33,110 nucleotides of DNA from Candidatus Woesebacteria bacterium GW2011_GWB1_33_38 (GTDB taxonomy: Bacteria; Patescibacteriota; Microgenomatia; UBA8517). Below the pieces are notes generated by a model. That model saw only the letters and a list, made by a program, of their open reading frames with translations. It ran no database searches and had not been told where the DNA came from. The DNA lies in assembly GCA_000990005.1 (NCBI GenBank), contig LBPF01000008.1, positions 1 through 33,110 of the forward strand, read 5' to 3'. Of the stretch, positions 6,984 through 14,130 are shown one piece after another; within the stretch, counting starts at the first letter, position 1, and each line of letters starts with the position of its first letter. The position numbers and the translations under genes are program-made.

Positions 6984-7750
6984 TTCTTGCAAATTTTAGT
7001 TCTCTCACCCCTACTTAATCCATTCATAATATATATTTCTGCATCAAGGGATTTAACTAATTTTAGACTTTCTTCAACTTTCAAAATCATTCCGCCTGTG
7101 ACATCTGTGTTTTTACTGCCAGTTATATATTTTTGAATTTCTTTAAAATTTTTGGGTGTAATTTTTTCTATAGTCTTACCATTTGCATCATATACCCCAT
7201 TTGTATCTGTGTAATATATTATTTTTATCTTTTTATAGAATTTAGAAAGTTTTTTAGCCAGCAAATCAAGGGTGGCTTCACCTGAGTTTATATGAAAGCC
7301 TTGTTTTTTATCCATTACCAGATCGCCATAAATAACAGGGATAATTCCAATATCTAAAGCCTTTTTGATGTGTCCTGTAATTATTTTTTTCTCATATATA
7401 AAACTCATTGGGGCAAATGAAACAACTTTTAGCTTCAATTTTAAAAATTCACTAACCACAATTCTATTTATTTGGATGGCAGCGTCGGCAGTTAATGAAA
7501 AACCCCAAATCTTTCTATCAAGGTGTAACCCTACATCCCGCAGGGTTACACCTTCAGCAACAGCATATTTAGCTGCTGGAGTATGTGCAAATGAGCCTGA
7601 ACCATGACCTACAATTAAATCAGTATTTTTATTTTTTAATTTAATTATTTGTTTTGCTAATTTTTTAATAACATCGGTTCTAGCTGTAAAAGGCTTACTT
7701 TTATCAGTTATCACACTCCCACCAAGTTTAACCAAAATTAAATTTTTCAT
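6980..7750 (-). CDS. Isopentenyl phosphate kinase-like amino acid kinase
   Basis: AAK-fold kinase of 256 residues: LILVKLGGSVITDKSKPF at the N-terminus, VGHGSGSFAH (His56 at the place of the IPK catalytic His), YGDLV, YYTDTNGVYDANG, and TDVTGGMILKVEESL near the C-terminus. GGS...GSFAH...TGG with this spacing fits IPK (isopentenyl phosphate to isopentenyl diphosphate, last step of the alternative mevalonate route) better than glutamate or aspartate kinases. ATG at 7750 is chosen because a -35/extended -10 promoter lies immediately upstream and occupies an earlier TTG in this frame. A 35-bp palindrome is embedded in frame (encoding EGVTLRDVGLHL). Substrate is inferred; nearby uppS supports an isoprenoid role. 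Confidence 0.8.
   Translation of the reverse strand: MKNLILVKLGGSVITDKSKPFTARTDVIKKLAKQIIKLKNKNTDLIVGHGSGSFAHTPAAKYAVAEGVTLRDVGLHLDRKIWGFSLTADAAIQINRIVVSEFLKLKLKVVSFAPMSFIYEKKIITGHIKKALDIGIIPVIYGDLVMDKKQGFHINSGEATLDLLAKKLSKFYKKIKIIYYTDTNGVYDANGKTIEKITPKNFKEIQKYITGSKNTDVTGGMILKVEESLKLVKSLDAEIYIMNGLSRGERTKICKN
7520..7554. repeat. Palindromic element inside the isopentenyl phosphate kinase gene
   Basis: Perfect inverted repeat AAGGTGTAACCCT / AGGGTTACACCTT (13-bp arms) around a 9-bp loop, inside the coding sequence and read in frame, in a region where IPK homologues vary in length. Confidence 0.8.
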
Positions 7751-7760
7751 CTTATGACTG

Positions 7761-7789
7761 ATTCTACCATTAGTACTAATTTGTACCAA
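7761..7789 (-). promoter_or_regulatory. Promoter of the isopentenyl phosphate kinase gene
   Basis: Minus strand TTGGTA, 17-bp spacer, TAGAAT preceded by TGG (extended -10). The ATG at 7750 is 10 nt after the -10, giving a leader of only a few bases. Confidence 0.7.
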
Positions 7790-7801
7790 ATCGTGTATCT
7801 A

Positions 7802-7830
7802 TTGACATTTTATTTGTAGTTTTGTAAGCT
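7802..7830 (+). promoter_or_regulatory. Putative promoter of the first abiE pair
   Basis: TTGACA at 7802-7807 and, after 17 bp, a weak -10 (TAAGCT, 7825-7830) seven bases before the ATG at 7838. Confidence 0.5.
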
Positions 7831-7837
7831 GTAGGTA

Positions 7838-8428
7838 ATGAAAAGTCTTACCTTTAGCTTATATTCATCAAAAGAGACTGTTTTTAGCACACAAGAAATA
7901 TCCATGATTTTGAAAGAACCAAATTTAAATAGACTAAAATCTAGAATTAATTATCTCGTCAAAAAAGAAAAACTTGTTAGTATTAGGAAAGGTCTTTATG
8001 CAAAAACTAACGGGTATGAGATTCTTGAAGCAGCTAATAAAATTCTTACTCCATCCTATATCAGCCTTGAAACGGTTTTACAAAAAAGTGGAGTTACATT
8101 TCAAGATTATAGTCATACAATTTTTGTTTTAAGTTATCAAACAAGAGAAATTGTGTTGGGCGACTCCTCAATTTGTTTTAAAAAAATAAAGGATGAGATT
8201 CTTACCAATCCCGAGGGCATAATAAATAAAGATGGGTATTTCATAGCTAGCCCAGAACGGGCCTTTTTAGATAGAATTTATTTGGACAAAAACTATTATT
8301 TTGATCACTTAGATCCCATTGATTGGAAAAAAGCCAGACACTTACTTAAATTGTATAATAATAAAGCAATGGAAAGGAGGTTTAACAATTATGTTAATGA
8401 TTTCTTCACACCGCACAATAATGATTAA
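7838..8428 (+). CDS. AbiEi-family antitoxin / autorepressor
   Basis: 196 residues. The N-terminus is a winged helix (TFSLYSSKETVFSTQEISMILKE, NRLKSRINYLVKKEKLVSIRKGLYA) and the rest is the AbiEi antitoxin domain, with the family pattern ITPSYISLETVL-like segment (ILTPSYISLETVLQKSG), IVLGDSSICFKKI, and NKDGYFIASPERAFLDRIYL. Antitoxins of this type IV family bind their own promoter and counter the cognate nucleotidyltransferase without binding it. The toxin gene starts inside its 3' end, overlapping by 38 bp. A close relative of the system lies at 13384-14615 on the other strand. Confidence 0.85.
   Translation: MKSLTFSLYSSKETVFSTQEISMILKEPNLNRLKSRINYLVKKEKLVSIRKGLYAKTNGYEILEAANKILTPSYISLETVLQKSGVTFQDYSHTIFVLSYQTREIVLGDSSICFKKIKDEILTNPEGIINKDGYFIASPERAFLDRIYLDKNYYFDHLDPIDWKKARHLLKLYNNKAMERRFNNYVNDFFTPHNND
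8371..8380 (+). promoter_or_regulatory. Strong Shine-Dalgarno for the AbiEii toxin
   Basis: GGAAAGGAGG ends 10 nt before ATG 8391. It decides the toxin start against an upstream ATG at 8319 and shows that internal genes here use SD sites. Confidence 0.8.
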
Positions 8429-9077
8429 TATTTTAAAGGATATATACTCTGATATTGAAATATCATCTTTTTTAGGTTTTAAAGGCGGAACAACCTTATA
8501 CTTTTTCTATAACCTTCCTCGCTTCAGCGTAGATTTGGATTTTGATTTATTGGATGAAACAAAAAAGGACATTGTCTTTAAACATATAACTAAAATTGCA
8601 AAAAAGTATGGAGAATTACAGGAAAAAAGAGAAAAGCATTTCAATTTATTCTGGTTATTAAGTTACAAAAAAGGATTAAATAGACTAAAAATTGAAATAT
8701 CCAAAAGAACATCAAAGAATAGTTATGAAATTAAAAGTGTTTTTGGAATCCCGGTCTTAATTATGAAAAAGGAAGATATGTTTGCAAATAAATTAACAGC
8801 TCTTCTTGATCGAAAAAAACTTGCCAATCGTGATATTTTTGACATCTGGTTTATGCTCCATGAAGCTTGGGATTTAAACGATGGACTTTTAGAATTTAGG
8901 ACAGGGATTAAAGCAAAAATGTATCTTAAAAAATGTTTAAATTTACTAGAAAAAAAACCTCCAACAAATATTTTGGAAGGTATAGGTGATTTAGTTGATA
9001 ATAAAACCAAAGACTGGGTTAAGAAGAATTTAATTAGAGATACTATATTTTTACTTAAAGCAAATTATGAACTTTGA
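8391..9077 (+). CDS. AbiEii/AbiGii-family nucleotidyltransferase toxin
   Basis: 228 residues from ATG 8391. Polymerase-beta-like motif FKGGTTLYFFYNLPRFSVDLDF (GG...DxD, both Asp of DLDF present), then the family C-terminal signature KKEDMFANKLTALLDR and NRDIFDIWFML. Such toxins transfer nucleotides and cause reversible bacteriostasis (abortive phage infection or plasmid stability). All catalytic residues appear intact. Start is set by the SD at 8371-8380. The 3' end overlaps the ECF sigma gene by 11 bp, so the three genes are likely one transcript. Confidence 0.88.
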   Translation: MLMISSHRTIMINILKDIYSDIEISSFLGFKGGTTLYFFYNLPRFSVDLDFDLLDETKKDIVFKHITKIAKKYGELQEKREKHFNLFWLLSYKKGLNRLKIEISKRTSKNSYEIKSVFGIPVLIMKKEDMFANKLTALLDRKKLANRDIFDIWFMLHEAWDLNDGLLEFRTGIKAKMYLKKCLNLLEKKPPTNILEGIGDLVDNKTKDWVKKNLIRDTIFLLKANYEL

Positions 9078-9603
9078 CAATCTTTACAAAAGTTGCGTTT
9101 CTCCCCTAACCCGTTTTGTATTTAAAAAAATAGGTTCAGACCCTGAAGTGGCTGATCAAATAGTAACTGAAACTTTTTCTGCAGCTTGGAAGGGATATAA
9201 AACGTTTAAGCATAAATCTACTTTTTTTACTTGGCTTTGTAGAATAGCCTTAAATAAAATTGCAGATTACTATAAAGATCAAATAAATAATAGGTCCCAC
9301 CTAATATATCCAAACTTGAAGAAATGGTCACAAATTGAAGCTATTACGGGTTCCGAACCCGTAATTTCACCAGAGGAACAATTTGTATTAAATGAATTAA
9401 GAAACAAAGTTAATGAAGTTTTAAACTTACTTCCCCTGGAAAAAAGAAAGTTATTGTGGTTTAAATACTACCGAGATTTATCATATAAAGAAATATCTAT
9501 AATTTTGCATATCTCTCCTCGCGCAGTAGAAGGTAAAATTTACAGGGCAAAACTGGCTTACGAAGCATTATTTAAAAAGTTTAAAGATTACTACTCTCGC
9601 TGA
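9067..9603 (+). CDS. ECF-type RNA polymerase sigma factor
   Basis: 178 residues with sigma70 region 2 (DPEVADQIVTETFSAAWKGYKTFKHKSTFFTWLCRIALNKIADYYK) and region 4 (LLPLEKRKLLWFKYYRDLSYKEISIILHISPRAVEGKIYRAKLAYEAL). Between them ~25 variable residues include ITGSEPVIS, encoded by a 23-bp palindrome. No anti-sigma gene is adjacent. The start overlaps the AbiEii toxin and the 3' end overlaps the convergent glycosyltransferase gene by 36 bp. Confidence 0.9.
   Translation: MNFDNLYKSCVSPLTRFVFKKIGSDPEVADQIVTETFSAAWKGYKTFKHKSTFFTWLCRIALNKIADYYKDQINNRSHLIYPNLKKWSQIEAITGSEPVISPEEQFVLNELRNKVNEVLNLLPLEKRKLLWFKYYRDLSYKEISIILHISPRAVEGKIYRAKLAYEALFKKFKDYYSR
9343..9365. repeat. Palindromic element (GGGTTCCGAACCC family) in the sigma gene
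   Basis: Perfect 11-bp arms (ATTACGGGTTC / GAACCCGTAAT) around one base, inside the linker of the sigma factor. The first 19 bases are identical to 25461-25479 in comEA, and the core recurs in argS. Confidence 0.85.
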
Positions 9604-10347
9604 GAAAACAATCACTGCATTCCAAATTCTAATTATTCTTTTAGGCTCAGTAACAACCCTCCAAAGCCACTCCAGACCAAGGCTAGCAAGCCATTTGGGT
9701 GGAAGCTTGGACATTCCTGCAATATACCTAAATGTTCCCCCTACGGTCATTGCAGAGGGTGAACCTTTCATCCTATAAATATTTCGATATATCCATTTTT
9801 CCTGTTTTGGCGGTGTCATACCCACAAAAATTAAATTTGCTTCAAAAAGCTTAATGTTACCAATAATTTTTCTGTGTAAATTTTTGTCGTTTTCTGAAGC
9901 GGGTTGGCCCATTTGTGTATATTTTGGAAATTTATGGTAAGTCTTAAAAGTAATGTTTGGATAGTTTGGCTTTAACTTATTAGCTGCAAGCTCTGCCTCA
10001 TTGTTCTCTCCACCCATAAAATAAACTCGTAAAAACATCTCGTTTGCAATTTTTAAAATATCAAGGAATAACTCCCTGCCTTTTATAACTTCAATATTTT
10101 CGTTATTTAGAAATTTAAAAGCAAATTTAAGTCCGATTCCGTCTGGTACTGAAAAAGTAGACCTTAAAATTGCTTTTTTAAGTAACCAATCCTTAGTTGC
10201 CATCAAAACTATTTCTGGGTTGGGGGTAACAATATAGAATTTTTCTTTATTTTCTAGCTTCAAATGAATTTCGCTTAGCAATCTAACTTTGTTAGTGCTA
10301 TTTAATTGAATTCCTAAGATATTGCCGTGTTTTGGACCTGTTTTCAT
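9568..10347 (-). CDS. WecG/TagA/CpsF-family glycosyltransferase
   Basis: 259 residues with the family landmarks: TPNPEIVLMA, the PDGIGL motif (Asp of the catalytic pair), VYFMGGENN, FVGMTPPKQEKWIYRN, VGGTFRYIAGMSKLPPKWLASLGLEWLWRVVTEPKR. Members transfer ManNAc-type sugars from UDP donors to undecaprenyl-linked intermediates in wall or surface glycan synthesis, on the cytoplasmic face. GGTFRYIAG has Arg where most members have Asp, a possible change in acceptor handling. It lies downstream of mreB with its own 281-bp 5' region. Confidence 0.88.
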   Translation of the reverse strand: MKTGPKHGNILGIQLNSTNKVRLLSEIHLKLENKEKFYIVTPNPEIVLMATKDWLLKKAILRSTFSVPDGIGLKFAFKFLNNENIEVIKGRELFLDILKIANEMFLRVYFMGGENNEAELAANKLKPNYPNITFKTYHKFPKYTQMGQPASENDKNLHRKIIGNIKLFEANLIFVGMTPPKQEKWIYRNIYRMKGSPSAMTVGGTFRYIAGMSKLPPKWLASLGLEWLWRVVTEPKRIIRIWNAVIVFSARVVIFKLFK

Positions 10348-10368
10348 ATAATTTATATCAATTTTTTG

Positions 10369-10382
10369 TTAATAATTAACTT
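10369..10382. repeat. Heptamer array (2 units)
   Basis: TTAATAA TTAACTT, the same two units that end the array at 10451-10478. Confidence 0.55.
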
Positions 10383-10450
10383 TTTTTCAATAAAATATGT
10401 CTCTTTTTTATTAAATTTTACCATTTTTTCTCCGCAAGTGATTAAAATTA

Positions 10451-10478
10451 TTAATAGTTAACTGTTAATAATTAACTT
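10451..10478. repeat. Heptamer array (4 units)
   Basis: TTAATAG, TTAACTG, TTAATAA, TTAACTT: four consecutive 7-mers sharing TTAA at positions 1-4. Confidence 0.75.
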
Positions 10479-10628
10479 GAAACTATAGTACGTCCACTTT
10501 ATAGATTAATTAATCAAAGTTAGCAATATTGTATAACTTTTTGACTCGATATACGAATATAACTTGCTACCTTTATCCACAAATAACTAACATTATTTTA
10601 TTTTTAGGTACCTTATACCTATAAGATA

Positions 10629-11690
10629 TTAACCTTTGGTTGTTACTGACCTTTTCCAAAGTTCAATGTTCTCTAAAACCAATCCAGTTCCCCGCACCAC
10701 ACAAAGAAGTGGTTCATCGGCAACGTGGGCTGGTACTCCAGTTTCTTCCGTTAAAAATCTGTCTAAGTTTCGTAAGAGTGAGGTACCGCCACTCATGATA
10801 ATTCCCTTGTCTATAATGTCTGCAGCAAGCTCAGGTGGAGTGTCTTCAAGTACAGCTTTAACAGCTCCAACCATGAGTTGCAATGTTGACCTAATTGCCT
10901 CAGTAACTTGAGTGGAAGTTACTGTTACAGTTCTTGGCAGGCCAAAAACAAGATCACGGCCAGAGATTTCTAACTTTTCTTCTTTGGGAAGTTTAATTGC
11001 AGATCCAATTTTAATTTTAATATCCTCGGCGGTTGTATCCCCAATTATAAGATTGTGTTTCTTCTTCATAAAAGCTATAATTGCCTCATCAAGCTTAGTT
11101 CCGGCAACTCTAACAGATTTATGAACAACAACACCACCCAAAGAAATAACTGCAGCCTCAGTTGAGCCTCCACCACTATCTATAATCATGTGCCCAGAAG
11201 GGGCTGAAACAGGAACTTCTGCACCAATTGCAGCAGCTAATGGTTCATCAATTAAATATGCATGAGCCGCACCTGCTGAAAGCGTCGCATCAAGAGCGGC
11301 TCGTCTTTCAACTTGAGTACACCCAGCAGGCACACAAACCATGACATCTGGCCTTAAAATATGAGACATAACTTTGCCTGTGACTCCTCCGGCGTTGCAA
11401 GCTGCGCTTATAAAATATCTAAGCATAGCCTCAGTTACTTGATAGTCTGCAATGACGCCATCTCTCATTGGGCGATTAGCAATTAAGCTTTCAGGAGTTC
11501 TACCCAACATCTTTTTAGCCTCAATTCCCACAGCTACTACTTTATTGTCATCTACAGAAGTCGCTACAACTGTAGGTTCATTAGCAACAATTCCTTGACC
11601 CAAAACCCAAACTAAAGTGTTGGCAGTTCCTAAATCAATTGCTATTTTTTGTTTTACAAGAAAGTTTCGCATCTTAAAAACGTTTTGCAT
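10629..11690 (-). CDS. mreB: Rod shape-determining protein MreB
   Basis: 353-residue actin-like ATPase that forms membrane-associated filaments guiding cell-wall synthesis. Phosphate 1 loop IAIDLGTANTLVW, phosphate 2 MIIDSGGGSTEAAVISLGG, adenosine motif IIMSGGTSLLRNLDRFL. Length is normal. I keep the ATG at 11690 (MQNVFKMRN) because TATAAT on the same strand ends 10 nt upstream; ATG at 11672 is an alternative. No mreC/mreD follows. Neighbours are a lipid-carrier glycosyltransferase and, divergently, a PEGA-domain protein, fitting an envelope-biogenesis neighbourhood. Confidence 0.95.
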   Translation of the reverse strand: MQNVFKMRNFLVKQKIAIDLGTANTLVWVLGQGIVANEPTVVATSVDDNKVVAVGIEAKKMLGRTPESLIANRPMRDGVIADYQVTEAMLRYFISAACNAGGVTGKVMSHILRPDVMVCVPAGCTQVERRAALDATLSAGAAHAYLIDEPLAAAIGAEVPVSAPSGHMIIDSGGGSTEAAVISLGGVVVHKSVRVAGTKLDEAIIAFMKKKHNLIIGDTTAEDIKIKIGSAIKLPKEEKLEISGRDLVFGLPRTVTVTSTQVTEAIRSTLQLMVGAVKAVLEDTPPELAADIIDKGIIMSGGTSLLRNLDRFLTEETGVPAHVADEPLLCVVRGTGLVLENIELWKRSVTTKG

Positions 11691-11698
11691 TGTAGTTT

Positions 11699-11722
11699 GT
11701 ATTATACAATATTGTATAATAC
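11699..11722. promoter_or_regulatory. 24-bp perfect palindrome with divergent -10 boxes (mreB / PEGA gene)
   Basis: GTATTATACAAT followed by its exact reverse complement. Each half carries TATAAT: 11715-11720 for the + gene (ATG 9 nt later at 11730) and 11706-11701 for mreB (ATG 10 nt later at 11690). Works as a symmetric bidirectional promoter or as an operator; the -35 elements are weak on both sides. Confidence 0.75.
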
Positions 11723-11729
11723 CCCAAGT

Positions 11730-12887
11730 ATGGCAAAATTAAACATTGTCTCAACCAGGGTTATTATCCTTTTTACCACTTTTGTCGTAGTTGGGATAAT
11801 TGGCTACTTTGTAGCTCTAATGGCTAGAGGATATCAGTTTGATGTAGACAAATTTAAGTTGCTAGCTAATGGTATATTAGTAATCAAATCAGATCCAGAT
11901 GGCGCATCAATTTATGTTAATGGAGGTTTGAAAGGTGCTACCAATACAAATTTAAAACTATCTCCTAATTCATATGATATTGAGGTTAAAAAGGATGGTT
12001 ATATTTCTTGGAAAAAAAGATTAAATATTAAGAAGGAAGAAGTTACCCAAGTTACAGCACAACTATTCAAAACTGCTCCATCTTTGTCTCCAGTTACGTT
12101 TGATGGAGCCACAAATCCCGTCGCATCTTCTGATTTTAGTAAAATTGCATATATTAATGATGAAGGACTTTGGGTAATGTCTGTTTCTTCCCTTCCAATT
12201 GGCTTCCCCAATGAACCTAAAAAAATTGCCGATGCGGTATCTTCTGAATCAAAATATATCTTTTCACCCAACGGTAGAGAAATACTTTTAACAACAAATA
12301 ATAGTGCTTATCTTTTAAACACAAATGAATTTACCTCTCAGAATCAAAGAGTAAATATAGGTACCAAAGTAAACGAGACACTTGAATCATGGGATCAGAA
12401 TAAAACACAAAAAGAAACTGCAGAACTCAAAAATTTACCTTTAGAATTAGTGGATATATTTAAAAGAAAAGTTTCAAGGTTTACCTTCTCACCTGATACT
12501 ACAATGATAATGTATCAGGCATCTAGCGAAGCAAAAATAAAAGAGGGTCTATCTTCTCCACTCCCTGGGTCATCGACCCAAAAAGAAGAAAGAGATATCA
12601 AAGCTGGTAAAACATATATTTACGATATCAAAGAAGATAGAAATTTTGAAGTTGGAGACGAAAATAATAATATTTACTGGTTACCAACTTCAAGACACCT
12701 GATCTCTGCTGAATCCGGAAAAATCATAATCATGGATTATGATGGAACTAATAGGCAAACTGTCTTTTCAGGCAATTACATTGCTCCACATGCCTATCCA
12801 TTTGTTAATGCCAGTAAACTTTTAATTCTAACAAACCTAGGATCAGATTCACAAATTCCAAATTTGTATTCATTAAGCATAAAGTAA
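11730..12887 (+). CDS. PEGA-domain protein with beta-propeller-like C-terminus
   Basis: 385 residues from ATG 11730 (the earlier ATG at 11649 would overlap mreB and the promoter). One N-terminal transmembrane helix (STRVIILFTTFVVVGIIGYFVALMARGY), then a PEGA domain (GILVIKSDPDGASIYVNGGLKGATNTNLKLSPNSYDIEVKKDGYISW split over its beta strands), then TolB/WD-like repeats (SPVTFDGATNPVASSDFSKIAYIN; SRFTFSPDTTMIMYQ; NNIYWLPTSRHLI). It is expected outside the membrane, tethered by its N-terminus. The binding partner is unknown. Confidence 0.8.
   Translation: MAKLNIVSTRVIILFTTFVVVGIIGYFVALMARGYQFDVDKFKLLANGILVIKSDPDGASIYVNGGLKGATNTNLKLSPNSYDIEVKKDGYISWKKRLNIKKEEVTQVTAQLFKTAPSLSPVTFDGATNPVASSDFSKIAYINDEGLWVMSVSSLPIGFPNEPKKIADAVSSESKYIFSPNGREILLTTNNSAYLLNTNEFTSQNQRVNIGTKVNETLESWDQNKTQKETAELKNLPLELVDIFKRKVSRFTFSPDTTMIMYQASSEAKIKEGLSSPLPGSSTQKEERDIKAGKTYIYDIKEDRNFEVGDENNNIYWLPTSRHLISAESGKIIIMDYDGTNRQTVFSGNYIAPHAYPFVNASKLLILTNLGSDSQIPNLYSLSIK
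12566..12580. repeat. Short palindrome in the PEGA gene
   Basis: TGGGTC / GACCCA arms around ATC, GC-rich against an AT-rich gene, in a linker between beta strands. Possibly a further in-gene palindrome family; short enough to be chance. Confidence 0.4.
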
Positions 12888-12894
12888 CTCCAAA

Positions 12895-12903
12895 TGGTAA
12901 AAT
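12895..12903 (+). promoter_or_regulatory. Extended -10 for tRNA-Arg
   Basis: TGGTAAAAT, ending eight bases before the tRNA 5' end, so the transcript would start at or next to the mature 5' end. Confidence 0.55.
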
Positions 12904-12911
12904 AATCACAA

Positions 12912-12983
12912 GTCCCCGTAGTTCAACGGATAGAACAAGGGTTTCCTAAACCCTAGATTTCAGTTCGATTCTGAACGGGGACA
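12912..12983 (+). tRNA. tRNA-Arg (anticodon CCU)
   Basis: Full cloverleaf: acceptor GTCCCCG/CGGGGAC (7 bp), D arm GTTC/GAAC, anticodon arm AGGGT-TTCCTAA-ACCCT with CCT, T arm TTCAG-TTCGATT-CTGAA, discriminator A. CCA is not encoded. Confidence 0.93.
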
Positions 12984-12984
12984 C

Positions 12985-12999
12985 TTCTGCAAAGCAGAA
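12985..12999. repeat. Small hairpin 3' of tRNA-Arg
   Basis: TTCTGC / GCAGAA around AAA, one base after the tRNA discriminator; no U tract follows, so it is not a classical terminator. A matching hairpin lies at 13296-13312 on the other side of the GIY-YIG gene. Confidence 0.6.
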
Positions 13000-13023
13000 T
13001 TGGTCTGCAGAGAAGAACTATAT

Positions 13024-13287
13024 ATGTATAAAGTCTATCTACTTAGAAGCAAAATTAAACCTGAAAAATCTTATGTAGGATTAACAACAAAATTAATTTC
13101 TGAACGATTAAGTGAACACAATAACGGAAAATCTAAATACACCAATACATTTAAACCATGGGAGTTAATATATTACGAGAATTTTTATTGTAAACTTTGT
13201 GCTGAAAAAAGAGAGATATTTTTAAAATCTGGAATCGGTTATAGATTTAGAAAAATAATTTCAAACAATTACAAACTAATTTATTAA
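13024..13287 (+). CDS. GIY-YIG domain nuclease-like protein
   Basis: 87 residues from ATG 13024: YKVYLLRSK (GIY strand), KSYVGLTTKLISERLSEHNNGKSKYTNTFKPWELIYYE (YIG strand, Arg and His of the active site) and AEKREIFLKSGIGYRFRK with the metal-binding Glu. This is the UvrC-like single-domain type common in small genomes, of uncertain role in DNA repair or mobility. It fills the 328 bp between two tRNA genes and is bounded by two small hairpins. The in-frame ATG 8 codons upstream (13000) is less likely. Confidence 0.85.
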   Translation: MYKVYLLRSKIKPEKSYVGLTTKLISERLSEHNNGKSKYTNTFKPWELIYYENFYCKLCAEKREIFLKSGIGYRFRKIISNNYKLIY

Positions 13288-13295
13288 ATCGAAAA

Positions 13296-13312
13296 GTTCT
13301 TCTTTGAAGAAC
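13296..13312. repeat. Small hairpin 5' of tRNA-Pro
   Basis: GTTCTTC / GAAGAAC around TTT; its last base is the first base of the tRNA-Pro acceptor stem. Confidence 0.6.
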
Positions 13313-13383
13313 GGGGTGTAGTGTATCGGTAACACGCTCGGTTCGGGACCGAGAAACAGGCAGTCCAATTCTGCCCTCCCCGA
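13312..13383 (+). tRNA. tRNA-Pro (anticodon CGG), atypical
   Basis: Acceptor CGGGGTG/CTCCCCG with one T-T mismatch (pair 6), D arm GTGT/ACAC, anticodon arm CTCGG-TTCGGGA-CCGAG with CGG, T arm GGCAG-TCCAATT-CTGCC, discriminator A. The T loop has C at position 55 where nearly all tRNAs have U. It could be a lineage quirk, a sequence error or a gene remodelled at its 3' end by the adjacent AbiE cassette. Confidence 0.8.
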
Positions 13384-14130
13384 CTAAAGATTTCTTAAAA
13401 AGAGAAGTGTGTCTTGTTTTAATGTTTTTCTAATCTTTTTAAACTTTTCCAAGGGCAAAAGCATATTTAAATCTTGATTTATAATATCTTCTGCCACATT
13501 CTTCTCTACAAAACTTATTAATTTTTTTATATATTCTTTTGCTCCCAAGCCAGTTCTTTCTTTAATTATTTCTTCTTTAAATTCATACCCTTGTGAGAAA
13601 AAATAATGAACATCATATATATCACGGCCAGCAATTTTTTTATGCCTATTATATCTATCAGTTACGCTAACAAGTTTATTTGCAAACATTGATTCAATAG
13701 TTTGGCAATTTAAAAACCGATCAATTTCATTTATCTTAACTTTTTTATAATCATTACTTATTACAAATTCAGATGAATGAGCTTCGCTCCCGAATACACT
13801 GATCATAAGAGTATTCCGTGTATTGGGTTGTGATTTGTATTTTAAAGTAAAGAAAAGGGATTTAGAGTTTTCTTTATCTATTGTAAATTCTAGCTTTTCA
13901 AAAATTGATTCCAATTCTTTTCGTATTACTGAAGTTTCTAATTCAGAAAGTATTTTATGTGGATCAAAATCTAGGTCAACAGAAAATCTATCCAGATAAT
14001 CAAGCATTGAGGCACACGTCCCACCTTTGAAATATATCTTTGAAGATAATATTGGGCTATCTGCAATTTCAACCAAAAGCCTTTGCATTTTACTTCTATG
14101 TACAATGTCTTGTTGTCTTAAAGTTATCAT
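13384..14130 (-). CDS. AbiEii-family nucleotidyltransferase toxin (second pair)
   Basis: 248 residues: FKGGTCASMLDYLDRFSVDLDF (GG...DLDF catalytic motif), NCQTIESMFANKLVSVTDR and AGRDIYDVHYFF, the same architecture as the toxin at 8391 but with little sequence in common, so it is probably an independent acquisition rather than a recent duplicate. Stop codon begins one base after the discriminator base of tRNA-Pro. The start overlaps the antitoxin stop by 4 bp (ATGA), so the pair is coupled. Confidence 0.88.
   Translation of the reverse strand: MITLRQQDIVHRSKMQRLLVEIADSPILSSKIYFKGGTCASMLDYLDRFSVDLDFDPHKILSELETSVIRKELESIFEKLEFTIDKENSKSLFFTLKYKSQPNTRNTLMISVFGSEAHSSEFVISNDYKKVKINEIDRFLNCQTIESMFANKLVSVTDRYNRHKKIAGRDIYDVHYFFSQGYEFKEEIIKERTGLGAKEYIKKLISFVEKNVAEDIINQDLNMLLPLEKFKKIRKTLKQDTLLFLRNL

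Larger units (their letters stand above)
10348..10628. other. AT-rich intergenic region between the glycosyltransferase and mreB
   Basis: 281 bp without an ORF I can support. It holds two TTAAYAR-type heptamer arrays (10369-10382, 10451-10478), a 13-bp palindrome GTTAATAATTAAC present twice (10368-10380, 10464-10476), and one perfect DnaA-box-like TTATCCACA at 10573-10581. A TATAAA just before the glycosyltransferase ATG (minus strand) may be its -10. Confidence 0.6.

Noticed and set aside
6733-7008. 91-residue minus ORF over the small + gene
   Set aside because: It covers a consensus promoter and the opposite strand of an ORF with better support.
10573-10581. Perfect DnaA box TTATCCACA as a replication origin
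   Set aside because: Only one box, no cluster, and no dnaA, dnaN or similar origin-linked gene nearby.
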